Notes: generated by a model not told the origin, from the sequence alone. A DNA stretch of 64,000 bases from Thuidium tamariscinum (GCA_947034885.2 OX344756.2:12892098-12956097), one strand, 5' to 3'; counted from the first letter of the stretch, positions 38,282 to 51,239 are shown. Numbers and translations are program-made.

Positions 38282-38526
38282 GCCTGAATTTATTCTCACT
38301 GAGCTTTTCCAAAGCTACCTAGCCTCCTCCGTTCCGTGACCCGGCCATTCGAAATCGATCCTGGAGCACCTGATCGACAAACTTTGCCGACATCGATCGA
38401 TTGATCGCTAACTTTGGAGTGGCGAGTCAATTGCGGTGGTTATTGGAGCTGCTGCTGGCACAGTGGTTGAGTGGAGTCCGGAGGTTATTACATTGAAACC
38501 CAATTGAAACCCGATCGATATCGATC

Positions 38527-38933
38527 ATGGCTACCATGGTTGCCAACCTCTTTGCGGCGAAGGTGACAACTCTCCACGGGCGCCGTTCACCTCGAGTTTC
38601 CCGTCGGAAGTGCTTCACAGTGACTGCCATCGCTTCACCACAAATCAAGCCTGTTGAGCTTCCGACGACCCCGCCAACGCTGTCGCCCAGCACCTGGGCC
38701 AGTGCGTTTTGTGACCATCTGGAGAGGCAAGTGAGGGCGTGGTCCGCAAGGGAAGATGCCCGCGAGAAAGACGAAGTGATGAAATACTTTTCGGCAGAGA
38801 ACTACGCTCCTGTCACGGAGATGGCGCCCACGGCGCACCTCCCCGTTGTGGGCACCCTCCCTGCGTGTCTGAATGGACAGTTCCTGCGGAATGGGCCCAA
38901 CCCCAAGTTCCCGCCCGCTGGTGGATACCACTG
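38527..38933 (+). CDS. CCD1: Exon 1 of copy C, with transit-peptide-like N terminus
   Basis: The start is the first ATG after the TATA box that opens this frame; a second in-frame ATG follows three codons later. Residues 1-45 begin [12 protein letters not shown] and are rich in Ser, Thr, Arg and Val with almost no acidic residues, ending near FTVTAIAS, which resembles a stromal processing site. The family core starts near residue 90 with YFSAENYAP, then [14 protein letters not shown], and the exon ends in the Trp codon of GYHW (TG|G, donor gtacgt). The exon is clearly richer in G+C than the surrounding DNA. No second exon 1 is present for copies A or B in the window. Confidence 0.88.
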
Positions 38934-41900
38934 GTACGTAACCTTTTCATCATCCCACGCTCACTACTCTGACTTCTCATTCAGTGCGTGTGACGCAAAG
39001 TAATATGACGAAATCACACATGTAAGTATCTTAGGTTGCATCAAGATAGTACTGTAAATGCTGGTACTACATAGTTTCCACAATTTGTGATCAGGTTAGA
39101 ACAATTATAACTTACTGCTAGTATCTTAATGATAGGGCTCTTTCGTTGAGACAAAAATCACTCTAATTAAGTTATCCGTTGTCACGTACTGATTGGATAC
39201 GTAACTGTGCATCAGTAGAGGTTAATTTTTAATTTTTTTAAATTTCTTTTTAAGCAAATGAAACGGAATTTCATTGCCTTAAAAATAGAATGCACACCTG
39301 CCAGCCACAAGTGGCCCGGCAGGGACAAAGACGAGGACCGACCAGACCAGACGGACTGCACAGGGAGGGCAGCGCGCCTGGAGCGCAGCGCGGGCAGGGC
39401 CGAGGCCGACGCTCAACTTCAGAGTTCTGATTAATTTATTTTGTCCAATTTTGCCTGCAGATGGTACAGATAACTTAGAATTCGGAGTTATAGATCTTGA
39501 AGATCTTCAAAACTTCAATTTCATTAGATCGACCATATTCCTTTCCCGTCGGTCACCCTTGTAGAACACTTATTAGACCTTTAAGTACATATCAAATTCA
39601 CACATGAACATCACAATTCTTGGCATTCAAATTGCAGTGCATGGGAGGATGGGAACCCATTTCTAATCAGCACCCATTTCTAATCAATAGGTTGTTTTCT
39701 TTCCATGAAGTTATCGTGTAGTTCCCAAAGCAATTGTGGTATATTATGATTGGTTGCAAGGCTCTCATAAATGCAACTGGCCCTTGGTTGGTTTTGCAAT
39801 CACTCTATATCACCATTGTAGGTCAAAGAGAATCTTTTACTAAAAAATTCATAGTAATTACAATTTGTGTAATAAAATTCTGAAGAAATATGGCATCCTT
39901 CCAAATTCTATTTGCATACATGAAAAAAAAAATTGCATTCTAAAAAGCTATAGTCTACACTGATATGTTTAATTGCTTAAGTGGTTGGAAATGAGTGAAA
40001 TGGTTTAACAAAATTGGCAATTTAAGTAGAATGCTATAATAGAAGTGTACTTGTGGTGGTAGGTTCGATGGAGACGGCATGATTCATGGATTGAATATCA
40101 AAGATGGAAAAGCAAGATATGCGGCTCGGTATGTTAAAACAGCTCAATTACTACAAGAGGAGTATTACGGAGCTTCCAAATTCATGAAGGTAGGACATGA
40201 AACTAGACACAAACGTATAAATAATGAACTTAAAACATCAATTTTGTAAAATTGGCAATTTGTTATTATTGGGTCATGATTGCAAGAAACACCTATCGAT
40301 TTTGTTGCATTTTGCAATAGTACTCATGACTTTTTCAAGAGTACTATAAAATTAGAAAACTAATTCTAAAAAAATATAAAAAATATGAATAATACCTCTA
40401 AAATAAAGGTTTTCATTGAAGGAAATTGATAGAAAAATTCTCTAAGTAGGAGAACTTGAAAAGTGCCAAATCTCAAGAAAATAGGTACTTTGATTCCAAA
40501 TTTAGGGAAAAATAGTAAAAATAAGTTTTTTCAAAAAATAAAAGATGAACATTTGCAAAAACTTTATAGGGATGGTTATTCACCAAAAAGCCCACCAAAA
40601 TCATATTTTATATGTTTCAAAATACAAGCAAAAAGAACCTCACTTTGTAAGCCTCTACACCACATAAAGTTAACTATTTTTGAAAATCCTTCCCTGGAAG
40701 AATAGAAGTCTACTAGAAGACCATCTCATCCAAATTTCATCTCAATATCATTAAAAGAAAGTATTCCATAGTACTAAAAAATCCTAAACTACAAAGTGTG
40801 ACATTCAATGGGGGTCTTTTTTTGGATAGTAAAATATTTTTGAAAATTATGAAAAATCAAGGAAGGTATATAATAGTTATGAGTACGTCCCCTATAAATC
40901 TTGAGTCATTTGTAGCCAAAACACAAAAGCTATGGCCAAAAAATAGATCAGCATGCAACAAAAAGACAAAATAGTACAGGTGTTTCTTGCAATGACCCTA
41001 CTTTGCTAGATTCAAGCCACACAATTTGAAACCAAAATCTTTATTTGTCTTAGTTTGTGGCCTAAAATTTGACCTATGTGAAAACATTAAAAGAAAGGGG
41101 ATCACCATATCTAGATTAATAGTCCACATAAAAAGTTAATATTGATTTAGAAAATAAGTAAAATAAAATTTATTTGAACTTTTTAGAGTTTGCATTGTTC
41201 ATCTAACAACGATCTTTTTGAAGCGGCCAATGTTTTTCTAATGTATGTATGTCACATTTCTTGACTTTAGTGGAATATCATATGAAATTGGTGCTTTGAG
41301 TATTGAACTTAATCTACACTATTTACCTTTCACCTATGATTTTATGATTAATCACTTGTGAATTTTGTGGGTTTTAGATTGACATACATGTTCATTTCCA
41401 TTTTTGAGTCTTGTCAATGTGACATACAAGGATTCAATATGATTTGGTTGTGACTTCTGTGAGAGTATTCACTTGTCAATTCTATAGATTCCCATGCTTA
41501 AACAAACACACAACTTGCCACTAATTAAAATATACTTAACATCAAATGAATTTTGTTAACCCCTAAAGGACCATTGTCCCCTCGGGGGACAATTTGGAGT
41601 TCGGGCAGGTTCCGTAGACCTCAATTTTTAATGAATCTTTTTGAAACTTTCTCATAAGATAGGGAAACTGATTAGCTTCATGGGAATGTAATTTTTATTT
41701 CAATTGGTGACTGGGAGCAAAAGTTATACCACAAAAAGCCCAAATTTTCATTCGGCGGGCAGAATTCTTTTTTTGCAAAAAGTCAAAATTTAATTTTTAA
41801 ATTTTTTTTTCTAAAATAATATATTTTTGCCTATATGTGAAGCTTTGATTCACTCTATTTGGACTTATAATGAGAAAGTTATGGACAATCTTGTTTTTCG

Positions 41901-44900
41901 GGCAATCTAAACAATTTCTTGGAAAAATAACTTATAGGATTCATTTTTGAATGCAATTTTCACAATTTTTCAAAAACAATTGTTGGACAAGGTTATGTTT
42001 ACTTTCTAGAACAATCTCACCATTGGGATTATTCTATTTCAATCCCATCTTAGAGTTATTAACCATTTAGTTTTTCTTTCAATCTTGGACCTACATCTAC
42101 TTAACAATTTTTTAAAGAATGAAAATCAAGTGTTTTTTGTGTGAAATTTTTTTCCTAGACTCTCAACTCAATTTCTTAACACAAAAAATTATAAATTCAA
42201 AGTCTATAGTGCCATTTCTTAATAAAAATTCCAGTCAAAGTCATCTGAAATTGCAAACCACAGTTCAAAAAAACTTGTATTTCCAACTTTGAATGCTCAT
42301 ATCTTCCAATCTGTACGGTCAAACTTCATGAAATTTTTACCACTTGATCTCAATCAAGTTAAGTACAAGATCCTACGGTTAGATTCTTTAAAAAAAATAT
42401 TTTTTGTTTTCTTGGATGAATGCAACAGAAATGGCAGTTTTGAGAGGTTTTTGACGGAAAAAAGGCCTTGGTCCTTTAGGGGTTAAATTGGCAAAATTTC
42501 AATACTTAAGCAAGTTTTACTATTGAAACATAAATCCATTTAAGTCTTACATTTAATACCCATTAGAAAAAAATGGGCCTTCATTTCAAAGTGCCTCTTT
42601 TGTAGCACCTATGGCGAATTTTGTTAAAATGGTGGTATTCCTTATGCCTTGAAAATTGACATCTAGAAATGGTATAGATTTCAAACATCTAGGACTCATA
42701 TAGATTTCCAAAATTTACGACACATTTAGATTTCAAACCACACGGTCTGAAATATCTTGGACTAGTATAGATTTTATACATCTACAATTCATATAGATTT
42801 CAAAAATCTATCATTGTTTTAGATTTTGGACTACGCGGTTCGAGTTGTCAAAAGTTTCAAACTAATGAAATGTTTCCATTTTGATGAAATTTGCCATGAT
42901 ACATTTAGTACAGTAGTAAATAATGCTAGCCAGAATTTTCAAAAAAATTGAATTTCAAATTTCAAAACTTCAAATTTCAATTAAAATATAAAATAATATT
43001 CCTAAACAATTAAAAAAAATTGCAGTCTAATATGACTAGTTCTGGCTAAGTCAGATTATAATTTTGGATTCATTTTGATTTTTTCTAAAAATTATTGATT
43101 TAAATAATCTTATGCAATTTAGGTGCTTTTGAACACCCTTCACCTTGTAGTTTTCAATGTGATTTTTTTCCCTAGCCTCTGTTTGTGGCTACAAATTCTG
43201 TTCTATCCTTAAATGCTCAATCCTCTTCAGGCCTCATTCTCTTTCTAATACATACAAACATAAATGTCACAGTTTTTAATGCCAAAATCATGCCAATTTA
43301 TCAAAATTTACTATATTTGTAAAATTATAAGTTTGTAGTTTTGTGTTGTCTTCCAGGTAGCAGACTTAACAGGGATTGGAGGATATTGTCTTATTGCAAT
43401 CGAAATTCTTCGCATGATCTTAGGCATCCTAGATGCTTCTAATGGTGTTGGTACAGGTACAAACTTACATTTGATCCTCTTGTATACAAAATCATGCATG
43501 GAACTTTGAAGATATTTTTAAAAGTTTGCAAAAATGAAAAAAGATTACTTGATTAGGAATGTACTAATAATCAATACTTGAAAATTTGTAAATTATTGAT
43601 AGTTTTAGGAGACTAAGAGAATATTCTTTCAACACCAAAATAATTTTCAACAATAAATAAAAACAGTTTCAAACTTAGACTTAGAATATAAAATAATGTG
43701 AAGTTAATGGACAGTCCATATGTAGGACAATGAAATTAACTATGACCAAAGGGCCCATATGATTATTTGAACCCTTTTTAAATGTATTCTATATAGTCAA
43801 TATTAGCCAATTTGTTTCAGCCCTCACCAAAAGGAATCTTTAAAAAAAATATTCAAGAGCCTCTATTACAATATGGTTCCAATCCTCTATATGGAATGAA
43901 GCAAACTTTACTTGAATTAATGGAATTCTATTTACATCTTACTCATGTGAATAAAATTGAATGTCAGTCCTTGTATTCATTAAAAATATTTTAGCACCAA
44001 TAGAAGCAATCGCTACAAATACAATGACCTCAATCATTGATTAGTGGTTGCTCAGTACTTTTTAAATGGTGCCAATCTTTGCTAATGAACTGTGATATAT
44101 TGGTGCAGGCAACACATCTCTTATCTTCCACAACAACAAGCTTCTTGCACTTCAAGAGCAAGATAAACCATGTATGTTTGCTACCTTCTAAGCATCCAAA
44201 TTTGACATTATGAGTAAAAGGTTCACTTCATGAAGTATAACCTTAGTCTTGAAAATTTGCCAAAAATATATGTAAAAAAGATAGCTAAGACGATTCAAGA
44301 TAAAAGAAAACTAGCTTCTATGAGTCATGGACATAAGAATACATTTCAAGTCTATGAACACTCTCTTATTGCGTTCATTACCACATGACACGTTACAATC
44401 AAGGTCACAAAGTTGAAAAGAATTTGATGACTTGGAGTTATAATTGTCTATTTGTTTGAATGATCTTACAAACTCATAGATCTTATAGATCTTCAAGGTT
44501 TGATTGCTTTAAGGAGATATTTATATGTCCTATGATTGGCTTGAGCATGCCTACAAGCCCTCAAACCATACACTCATTACATTATTTGATTTTTAAGCTT
44601 CACACTACTTTATATAAAGTTAACTTGTGATGCCAATTTGCAGATTGCATTAAGGTTATAGAAGATGGAGATTTACAAACAATCAGTATTGAAGACTATG
44701 GAAAAAAATTGAACCACTCATTTACAGCACACCCCAAGATAGATCCTACAACAGGTATTCATACCAAATCCTTGTAACAAGGATGACTACTTTAAAGTTT
44801 ACTTCATAAGCAAAACATATTGAAGCAGAAGTATGCCAATTAGATTCTCATATGAAAACTTACATCTAATTTTTAATTTTGACATAAAGATTTTGGTGTT

Positions 44901-47900
44901 GATGACCTCCATTTTATGTATTAGAATACAGAATGCACAATTTCATAGTCCTTTGTCAAGATTTTATCCATTTAGTTGGTCACATTTACATTTTTATGTA
45001 TTTTTTTCTAAAATGTGGAAGCATAATGTGTTTCTAGTTTTAAGAAAATAAAGAATCTTTGGTAGGATTATACAATACTTTAAGCAATGAATATGTAATT
45101 CTATTTACACCAATAAAAACAAAAGAAAATATTATATTTTTTATGGTGGTGACATAAATGTAGCAACACTTGCATGCTTAGTACTTACTAATTGAAAAAC
45201 TTGACAGGAGAGATGTTCTTTATTTCATATGCCATTTTGAGTGCTCCTTACTTGATTTACGGCATTGTATCCAAGGATGGCATTGTTGGAAAGCCAATAC
45301 CAATCACAATTCCTAATGCAGTCATGATTCATGACTTTGCCATCTCTGAGAACTATACTATTTTTATAGACACTTCTCTTTCTTGCAATCTCAAGGTACA
45401 CATACCATACAATATGTTTTTTTTACAACAATAGAATTATGTAATAGTCAAATTTCAATATTTCAGATTTTATGATTTCAGCATTTTGCTTATTTTGAGA
45501 AATTGGATTTTCAACTTTCCACCAATCTTACCATTTTGAAAATATCTATTATTTTTCCATTGTTAGGATAAATCAGTGATAAAAGCTAAGATGTTTAAAC
45601 AAAAAAATTATGAATCTAATTGATCCTTCCTTATGATCTACAATTGTTCCTTCTAGAGCATGGCAAGTGGTGACCCCTTTATGAAGTTTGATTCCAATAA
45701 AGAATCTCGACTAGGCATTTTGCCACGCTATGCAACAAATGACTCTCAAATCCAATGGTTCAAGATTCCTACATGTTCTTTCTATCACACTGGTAAGATA
45801 TAATAACTATCTTAAGTTAATTCATAAAAGAACAATAAGAGTCAATTGGTTACTTGTATTTAGAATTATTTTTCCTATCTAATTTTATTTACACTTTTAC
45901 CAACATAGCCAATATTCTTTATTAAATGTGATGATATATAAATCACCCCTTCTAAACAATGTTTTTGACAAATTTATCAATAAAAGTCGTCATTCAAATG
46001 TTTGTTTTTCAGGGATTTAAAATTGAAGTGTTGAGACTTGAGATCCTTCATTAGAAAGAAAATGTTTTGGATGTAACATTAGCTATTAATTTCATTAGTT
46101 GGCAAATACTAGAGAATATAGAATATACATAGCAAATTTACAATACATTTCACCACAACATTCCACTACCAAAAACAAAATTTTCAAAATATGATTTTTC
46201 ACATATAAAGTGCATTCAATAATATATATGAAATGTGTTTTTAGTTTAACTTATTAACAATTTTGTTTTGGAGGTTTCTCAGTTTTTCCTCTTTTTTCAT
46301 TTTTTACTTTGGTAGAATTAAATCTTTCTACAAATTTCGGCAATCTACAAGTATGGTATAAAGCATGTGCTATGAGCATAACTATGAGTGCTTGTAAATT
46401 GTATGATGAAGTGAATGCTTGGGAAGAAAGGGATGAAGTGGTTCTCACGTGTTGCGCAAAGGAACGCTTCAATCTCAATCCACATGTAGAGTTTGAGACA
46501 GATTCAACCTTCGGCATTAACTCAACATTGTGAGCACTTCAAGTCCTTGACTAGTACAACTCATTTTTTCAATTGATACATATTTAAGAAAATAGATTGA
46601 TTAATCAAATGCAACATGCTTGTCATTTGTCAAATCTTATTTTATTAATTGTATTAAGTGACATTTTGTGTTGACTTCTATTTTCAGATATGAATTTAGG
46701 ATGAATTTGAGGTCTGGTGAAGTGAGGCGCAAACAACTTTCAAACTTGTTTGTAGAGCTCCCTCAAATCAACCTTGAATACACCTCAAGGTGAGTATAAT
46801 TCTCCAAAAAACCATCACCATTCATATTAAATAATAGTGGATTTCAAAATGTGTGGAATAAAATGCATTTTACAATGAAGAGCTTTCATGGAGATATACA
46901 TTGTCCAATAGAGTAATTCTAGTAAGCTATTTTATTTCTAATATCAATATAAAATTGTTTTACTCTTTGACTTATTTGAAGCAAAATGGATTAGAATATA
47001 TTTTTATTCTTGATCAGTCTTAAAAAAAAACTAGAATTGAAACTTTACACCAAGATTTAAAACCTATAATAATTGCATGGCAATGTGGAATCTTTTTTTT
47101 CCTTCAAACTATTGAACAAGAAAATGGAGAGTTGTTTTTAATTCTTATGAATTTGCAAGTGCATGCTTGGTGTTGGCATTCACATTTCTAGAGGTTTTAA
47201 ACCTTCACTAGTAAAAACTTTGTGTGTGTTGAACAAAAAAATAACTTCAAAAAAATCCATGAGAAATTAAGATTGTGATGTATGTCTTCTTGTGGATCAT
47301 TTATCCAATGTACACAATCTAAGTTTGTACTAGTACTTTTTACTCAGAAAATATTGAAATATGAAATAAAAACATCAAATATGATACAAGCTTTAGGTTC
47401 ACATGTTCTTCATGGAGTGGGTGATGAATTGTAGGAAAATGAGGTATGCGTACTGCTCAGTGTTTGACAACAATGACAAAATTGAAGGGGTGGCAAAGTA
47501 TGATCTCAGCATAGAGCCATCACCAAATAATTCTACCGATAGAGAATTGAAAATAGGAGGCAATATTGTTGGAGTGTTCCATTATGGGCAAGGCCGATTT
47601 GGAGGAGAGGCCATTTTTGTACCTCGCAAGGGGGGCATGGAACTTGGCCTAGAAGATGATGGGTTCTTGATTTCCTTTGTTTATGATGCTAAGACTAGGT
47701 AAGAAATACAAAGTCTACCCATTACTTATAGAAAACACTACATAGATGCATAGACTTTGCAATTATAAAAAGAAGGTAGGCACACCAAAATTCTTAACTT
47801 TTGCATTGTGAATAGATGTTATCATTAGACAAGTCAATATTTTAAATATTCTTGGTTGGCAAATGATATGAAATTTCAATGACAAAAACAATACATCATT

Positions 47901-50121
47901 TAGATTTTATATGCCAAAGTTATAAAAGGTCAATTTTTAAAGAGATGTTCTAGAATAGGTACATATAAAATATAAAATAAAGAAATTATTGTGAACATTA
48001 AATCAAGTGACACTTTTAGGCACCTCTCACCATGTTGCTTTGGTCTAATTGAACTATCTTAACAATATCTAAAGTTGACAAAATTGACAGTTGAGTTCCT
48101 ATTATTTATTCAGAATTTGTTAGATGTCAATGTGAGATTATAGACTCTTGTAGATTGCACTTTGGACACCATATAATTAAACCGTTAGATTTCAAAGAGT
48201 TTGAAATTAAGTGTATCTAAAATTTATACTAGATTTTCATAGATAATGATCAATAGTATATTTTAGTCAATAATATGTAAAGCTCAATTTTAGAAATGCT
48301 CCATACTTAGGTGCAACTACCTTCAAAGTTTGACAAATAAAAGATGATGGATGGTTTTAGAAAATCAGAAGTGGTTATCATTGATGCAAAGACAATGGCA
48401 CCAAATCCAATGGCTGTTGTGAGTTTGCCAAGACGCGTCCCTTATGGGTTTCATGCACTTTTCATCTCCCAGGTTTGTAACATTTGACCACATTTTAATC
48501 TCACATCTTTCTTCTTGATGACAACCATAATTGTAATTCTATTTTCTAGCTTGTTTTAAACTAGAGCTACCTAAGGAAAGCCATCTCATGCTACTATATA
48601 TTAAAAGTGTAGAAATCAAAAATTTCAAATGTATACATTTAGAAATGTACATTATTGGTACTCAAAACATAATGGTAGATATAAATCACAAGTAATTTAT
48701 AAGCTTGTAGCACAAGTAGGAACTCAAGAATGGAAATCAAGAACATGATTATAAATAACATTATTACCTATTGATGGACCTATAGGAAATTGAGGTAAAT
48801 ACACATTAGAAGGAATTTGAGGGCATGAGAAGCTTGTTTCAAGGTTGTTCCCTAGCCCATTCCCTGTGTTGTCAGGAAACTAATAATCGACCCTACTGCT
48901 GGAATTTTTGGAATTTTTGGAATTTTTGGAAAAAAAACAAACCCAAAAATTCTAAAAAGTGCTAAGAAATCTAAAATTGAATTAAAATAATTATTATTTT
49001 TCCAAAATTTATATGTATATATATATAGAGAGAGAGAGAGAGACATGGAGTCTCTTGATCACATCAAATTGTGGTGGGGCTCGTTCCCATAGTCCAAGAA
49101 CTAAAAAAATCTCCTAGCCTCCTATTGCCTTAAAATCCCATGTAATGCTTTGCAATTCTTTTTTGATAACCATGGCCTTCATTACATCAATGGACACAAT
49201 ATTTAGAAATGACATGTTATTTTTAATTCTTGCTTAAGTTCAAAACCAAAATTCAATACCCTAAAACTTTTTTTTTCTTTTGTTTACAATATCTTATCAT
49301 TCATATATTGAAGAATGAAGAGTATAATGTGTTTTTCCAAGTTTAAGAAAATTTGATAATTGGTTTTAGGTATGTTAGAAACTGTGAGAATAAATCTGTT
49401 ATAAGATTTCAAAACTCTAAACAACACTTTGACATTGAATGCATATTTTTTTCATTTAAATTTATTAGTCACATATCATCTACATTATACTCTTTTTCCT
49501 ATAGTATTTTCCCATAGTAATGAGGTATTAAAGATTTGGCAATCATTTTGTTTTGTATATGATGATCAAATGATTCTATAGTCAATGTGCAATGTGTCCT
49601 TTCATGTGCAAAGTAAGAGGACCTTGATATTATTTGCATTGACAGAAAAATCATAAAGTAAGAGCTTGCAACAAATACAAAGTGCAATTCATGAATAAAC
49701 ATTCAAATGGCTTGATATTCAATAGAGTCAATGAAAAATTCATTCAATATCCTAGGTTTTTGACCTTGTGCATTTCAAATTGCTTTTAGGAAATTAATTC
49801 CTAGAATTTTCTTAATGTATATAGTAGATAATAAATTGAATGTCTTTGTGCATCATTGCATAGGTAATTAGGTATGTGTCAAAAACAAAAGAAATCATCT
49901 TCAACTCTAAAATAAAAAATGATATAAAGGATTAAAGTAATTTGGGACAAATCAATCAAACAAAAGGCACTAGTTTGAAGGAACAAAGGAAGAATTTTTT
50001 TGTAGGTAGTAAATCAAAATCAAAATGTCTATCAATCACCAATTTGCAATAGTCTTCTAAAATAGCAACTCATATTGTCATATTGTGCACATCTCAGGAG
50101 AAACTACAACGACAAGCATGA
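38527..50121 (+). CDS. CCD1: CCD1-like carotenoid cleavage dioxygenase, complete 12-exon gene (copy C)
   Basis: Predicted non-heme iron(II) enzyme that splits the 9,10 double bonds of carotenoids and apocarotenoids to give C13 ketones such as beta-ionone. Exons: 38527-38933, 40063-40189, 43357-43456, 44109-44171, 44644-44754, 45208-45395, 45657-45792, 46412-46529, 46688-46789, 47435-47698, 48361-48472, 50098-50121. All introns are GT-AG; the joined frame is 1752 nt, 583 aa, with no internal stop. The four iron-ligand histidines fall at about H262 (FTAHPKID), H311 (IHDFAI), H376 (SFYHT) and H570 (GFHALF). RNGPNPKF and FDGDGMIHG are typical of the family. The sequence follows Arabidopsis CCD1 (recalled at 538 aa) throughout, including GDLQT and NAWEE. 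About 45 extra N-terminal residues look like a plastid transit peptide, whereas angiosperm CCD1 is regarded as cytosolic. The exon 8 acceptor has a poor pyrimidine tract in both copies. Intron 2 carries three transposon insertions. CCD1 fits better than NCED or CCD4, which have few introns. Confidence 0.93.
39229..39430 (-). mobile_element. Non-LTR retroposon fragment in intron 1 of copy C (family L)
   Basis: A 202-bp GC-rich insert flanked by TTAATTT on both sides (39222-39228, 39431-39437). Copy B has the empty site with a single TTAATTT at 26610-26616. Read on the minus strand, it goes from a GC-rich part through ccacttgtggctggcagg and GCAATGAAATTCCGTTTC to an A-rich tail, as expected for a 5'-truncated LINE or a SINE. 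Confidence 0.72.
40271..40998. mobile_element. Family M element in intron 2 of copy C
   Basis: Ends GGGTCATGATTGCAAGAAAC and gtttcttgcaatgaccc, 728 bp. Flanks TATT and TACT; copy B has the empty site gttatTACTttgctag. No long ORF. Confidence 0.75.
41560..42482. mobile_element. piggyBac-like element at TTAA in intron 2 of copy C (family P)
   Basis: Ends CCCCTAAAGGACCA and GGTCCTTTAGGGG, flanked by TTAA (41556-41559, 42483-42486). Copy B shows the empty site ttttgTTAAattggc at 28731-28734. The length of 923 bp is nearly the same as 24859-25782. No transposase ORF. Confidence 0.82.
42608..42897. mobile_element. MITE-like inverted-repeat element in intron 2 of copy C
   Basis: Same element and same site as 28860-29152 in copy B, with the same agattt-rich interior (atagatttcaaacatctag, atctatcattgttttagatt). 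The right end is more mutated here. Confidence 0.6.
48812..49138. mobile_element. Family H element in intron 11 of copy C
   Basis: Ends GGAATTTGAGGGCAT and ATTGCCTTAAAATCC form imperfect inverted repeats. It contains the family block (catggagtctcttgatcaca) and an internal (ta)n(ga)n microsatellite at 49015-49041. Absent from intron 11 of copy A. Confidence 0.6.
50098..50121 (+). CDS. CCD1: Terminal micro-exon of copy C (24 nt)
   Basis: Exon 11 ends in phase 0 at FISQ with donor gtttgt. The acceptor at 50096-50097 (atctcag) is followed by codons for EKLQRQA and TGA. Arabidopsis CCD1 ends FVTEEQLQEQTLI after the same FHALF motif, so the tail is a believable match. The identical 24 nt follow an acceptor in copy A at 10715-10738. 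It is too short for ORF scans and is easily missed: without it the protein would read through into intron 11. Confidence 0.88.
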   Translation, partial: EKLQRQA

Positions 50122-51239
50122 AGTATTTTTTCTATTTGAATAAGAAGACATACATAGCAAATTCTAGTTTAATTTTTTATGAGGTGGAGGGAGATGAAAT
50201 AGATCTTGTAGTGAATGGCAAGTTCTTTAGGATGTGGGGGAATTTTCAGATTTATTTTGCTATTAAGGAAAAATTTGAATAATGAGCATGGAGTATGGTT
50301 GTCATACTTATAGAGTATTTTTGAAATAATTATGGATTTATCAATGAACAAGGTAGTAGCTTTGTATTAAAGGACATATAGAGAACCGGAATAAATTAGT
50401 ATTACTATTCGTACATCATATACCATGACAAAAAAGATTTGATAGTGGTGCAACATTAATTGTGAATGAACCTTATATAATTTCATATTACTCAATATCC
50501 ATTCCTAGCATAGCCAATCTAAATGGTTGTTTGTAGAAGCGATCCTATTTATTTCACCATTGATTTTAAATAATTGCATATTAAGCCCTCATTTAAGCTT
50601 AATTAAACCATTTAATAACTAGATTTTTATTCAATATGAGTCAATGTGTTTTCACTACAAAAAAACAGGGGCATAAATGACTGCAAAAAATGACTGAAAA
50701 TGAGTCATTTCGGACCGAGATGACTGAAAAATGACTTTAGGCCCTGCAGTCATTGTGGACAAGTCATTCTTTAAATGACTGTGGGTGTATTATCACCATC
50801 CATTTGGAAACTGGATGACTAATAGATGAATCTGTCTAAGGGATAAAGAAATTTTACTTGAAAATTTTGTGAAAAGGGTGGGTAGCGGACCATTTTGGGG
50901 GCAATTTCACCTACGTGGCTGCCCACGTAGGTTAATTTATAAGTCATTTCTCAGTTGCGGCATAGTTGAAGTTTTGGTGACGTATCAATCATTGTTCAGT
51001 TGTCAGGCAGTCATTATTTAGTTGTCAGACAGTCTGACTGATGCTGACGTGGACAATGATGTCAATAAAAATGAAGTCATATTCCAGTTGTGATATAGTT
51101 ACGTTTAAGGGTGGGGTCTTAATAGTAAGGGGGTTCTAGAGTTGCATCTTAGTCATTTTTGAGACATTTTTGCTTTAGAGTGAGTCATATTCTAGTTATC
51201 TATTCCTTCTCTAAAGTAGTCATTCTACAATCACATATG

